From positions 124,001 through 188,000 of the forward strand of contig NZ_CAKTVU010000003.1 of the NCBI RefSeq assembly GCF_934630535.1: 64,000 bases of DNA. The letters are read 5' to 3'. This DNA comes from an uncultured Senegalimassilia sp. (GTDB lineage: Bacteria; Actinomycetota; Coriobacteriia; Coriobacteriales; Eggerthellaceae). The notes under the pieces were generated by a model. That model did no database searches. It was not told the DNA's origin and saw only the letters and a program-made list of their open reading frames with translations. Shown here in pieces: positions 62,816 to 64,000 of the stretch (its first letter is position 1; each line of letters starts with the position of its first letter). The position numbers and the translations under genes were made by a program.

Positions 62816-62827
62816 GGGGACGCTAAG

Positions 62828-64000
62828 GTGAAGACGTACGACGTTGTCATCGTGGGCGCCGGCGGCGCCGGCATGGCGGCCGCGCTCAACGCATCGCGCG
62901 GCGGCGACCTGTCCGTGGCGGTGCTCACGAAGGTGTTCCCCACCCGCAGCCATACCGGCGCGGCGCAGGGCGGCATGAACGCGGCGCTGGGCTATCGCGA
63001 CGAGACGGACACTATCGAGAGCCATTTTTACGACACGGTCAAGGGCAGCGACTTTCTGGCTGACCAGGACGCGGTGGAGTTCTTCGTGTCCGGCATGCCC
63101 GAGCTGGTGCTCGAGCTCGAGGGCATGGGCGTGCCGTATTCGCGCGATGAGCAGGGCCGCATCGCGCAGCGCCCGTTCGGCGGCGCAAGCCATCCGCGCT
63201 GCTGCTACTCGGCGGACAAGACCGGCCACGTGGTGCTGCACGCGCTGTACGAGAACTGCGTGAAAAACGGCGTGGAGTTTTTGGACGAGCACAACCTGCT
63301 CGACATCGCCCAGGTCGACGGGCAGCTGCAGGGCGTCGTGGCGATCGACCTGCGCCGCGGCAAGATCGAGACCTTCCAGGCCAAGGCCGTGGTGATCGCC
63401 GCCGGCGGGTTCGGCCGCGTGTACTGGAGCCGAACCACCAACGCCACGAACATGACCGGCGACGGTGTGGCGGCGTGCCTGCGCGCCGGCGTGCCCATCA
63501 AGGACCCGGAGTTCGTGCAGTTCCATCCCACGGGCCTGGCGTCGACGGGCGTGCTGCTCTCCGAGGCGTGCCGCGGCGAGGGCGGCTACCTCATCAACAA
63601 CGAGGGCGAGCGCTTCATGGCGCGTTACGCCCCCGAGAAGATGGAGCTGGGCCCGCGCGATTTGGTGGCGCGCTCCATCGAGACCGAGATCAAGGAAGGC
63701 CGCGGCTTCGGGCAGGGCATGGGAAGCTATGTTCTCATGGACCTGCGCCATCTGGGCGCCGAGCGCATCATGGAGCGCCTGCCGCAGGTCCGCGAGCTTG
63801 CCATGGCGTTCGAGGGCGTGGACATGATCACCGACCCCGTGCCCATCCGCCCCTCGAACCACTACATGATGGGCGGCATCGACGTGGTCGACTTCCGCAC
63901 CTGCGCCACGGCCGTCGACGGCCTGCACGCGGCGGGCGAGTGCAGCTGCATCAGCGTGCACGGCGCGAACCGCCTGGGCGGCAACTCCGTGTCCGAGGTG
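62828..64000 (+). CDS. Succinate dehydrogenase/fumarate reductase flavoprotein subunit, 3' end outside window
   Basis: 391 codons visible, start GTG 62828 with only a weak ribosome binding site (CTAAG) in front. The FAD N-terminus reads KTYDVVIVGAGGAGMAAAL. The His expected to bind FAD covalently is at about residue 42 (RSHTGAAQGGMNAALG). Substrate motifs include FHPTGLASTG, SEACRGEGGYLIN, PRDLVARSIETEI, NHYMMGGIDV and HGANRLGGNSVSEV at the end of the window. Belongs to the soluble SdhA/FrdA family; the Fe-S and membrane subunits, if present, lie beyond the window. Unlike the reductase at 55507, it has no Tat signal, so it works on the cytoplasmic side. Confidence 0.95.
   Translation, partial: MKTYDVVIVGAGGAGMAAALNASRGGDLSVAVLTKVFPTRSHTGAAQGGMNAALGYRDETDTIESHFYDTVKGSDFLADQDAVEFFVSGMPELVLELEGMGVPYSRDEQGRIAQRPFGGASHPRCCYSADKTGHVVLHALYENCVKNGVEFLDEHNLLDIAQVDGQLQGVVAIDLRRGKIETFQAKAVVIAAGGFGRVYWSRTTNATNMTGDGVAACLRAGVPIKDPEFVQFHPTGLASTGVLLSEACRGEGGYLINNEGERFMARYAPEKMELGPRDLVARSIETEIKEGRGFGQGMGSYVLMDLRHLGAERIMERLPQVRELAMAFEGVDMITDPVPIRPSNHYMMGGIDVVDFRTCATAVDGLHAAGECSCISVHGANRLGGNSVSEV

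Noticed and set aside
62075..63961. 628-codon open frame opposite fumarase beta and SdhA
   Set aside because: Antisense shadow of clear enzyme genes.

Overview
The window is a high-GC chromosome segment. I infer class Coriobacteriia, probably family Eggerthellaceae. The grounds are Tat-exported flavoprotein reductases paired with a small multiheme cytochrome, fumarate/C4-dicarboxylate genes, a MobB-MobA fusion, an archaeal-type topoisomerase I and a LysRS carrying an extra tRNA-binding domain. No 16S gene is present, so the genus is not fixed.

Layout. 1-13.2 kb: the 3' part of a TPR protein, hisS, aspS, an RlmI-type rRNA methyltransferase, a TetR regulator, the SRP RNA gene, a DedA protein and the dnaX-ybaB-recR run. 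13.4-15.05 kb: an IS30-type element bracketed by a 64-bp direct repeat. 15.1-18.4 kb: a MobB-MobA fusion, a multi-cluster Fe-S protein, tRNA-Pro and tatA. 18.4-28.5 kb: greA, lysS (fusion), an AI-2E-type exporter (minus), clpC behind a CIRCE operator, ispD-ispF and cysS. 28.7-33.4 kb: a U32 protease, an MFS transporter, then a TPP riboswitch with terminator in front of thiM, a thiamine-binding protein and thiE. 33.4-38 kb: an aminotransferase (minus), putP and a Tat-exported NlpC/P60 hydrolase. 38.2-43.8 kb: tRNA-Tyr/Thr/Met, tuf, rpmG (49 aa), tRNA-Trp, secE, nusG, rplK, rplA and map. 43.9-51.4 kb: a D-aspartate-ligase-like ATP-grasp enzyme divergent from asnB, a methyltransferase, thyX, a DUF1385 protein and a small secreted protein. 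51.8-54.4 kb: topA.

54.5-57.9 kb is the most distinctive part. A TetR regulator diverges from a Tat-exported FAD reductase and a five-heme cytochrome. Two 13-bp palindromes lie in the shared promoter region, and two inverted copies of a 43-bp repeat border the module. It reads as a regulated anaerobic respiratory reductase for an unknown organic acceptor. 57.9-64 kb follows with two class I fumarase/tartrate-dehydratase pairs, a DASS dicarboxylate transporter and the start of a fumarate reductase/succinate dehydrogenase flavoprotein. This would feed imported C4 acids to fumarate respiration.

House-keeping genes are mostly single units closed by clear hairpin terminators. Long open frames opposite most GC-rich genes are treated as shadows. 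No CRISPR array, prophage or rRNA operon was seen.
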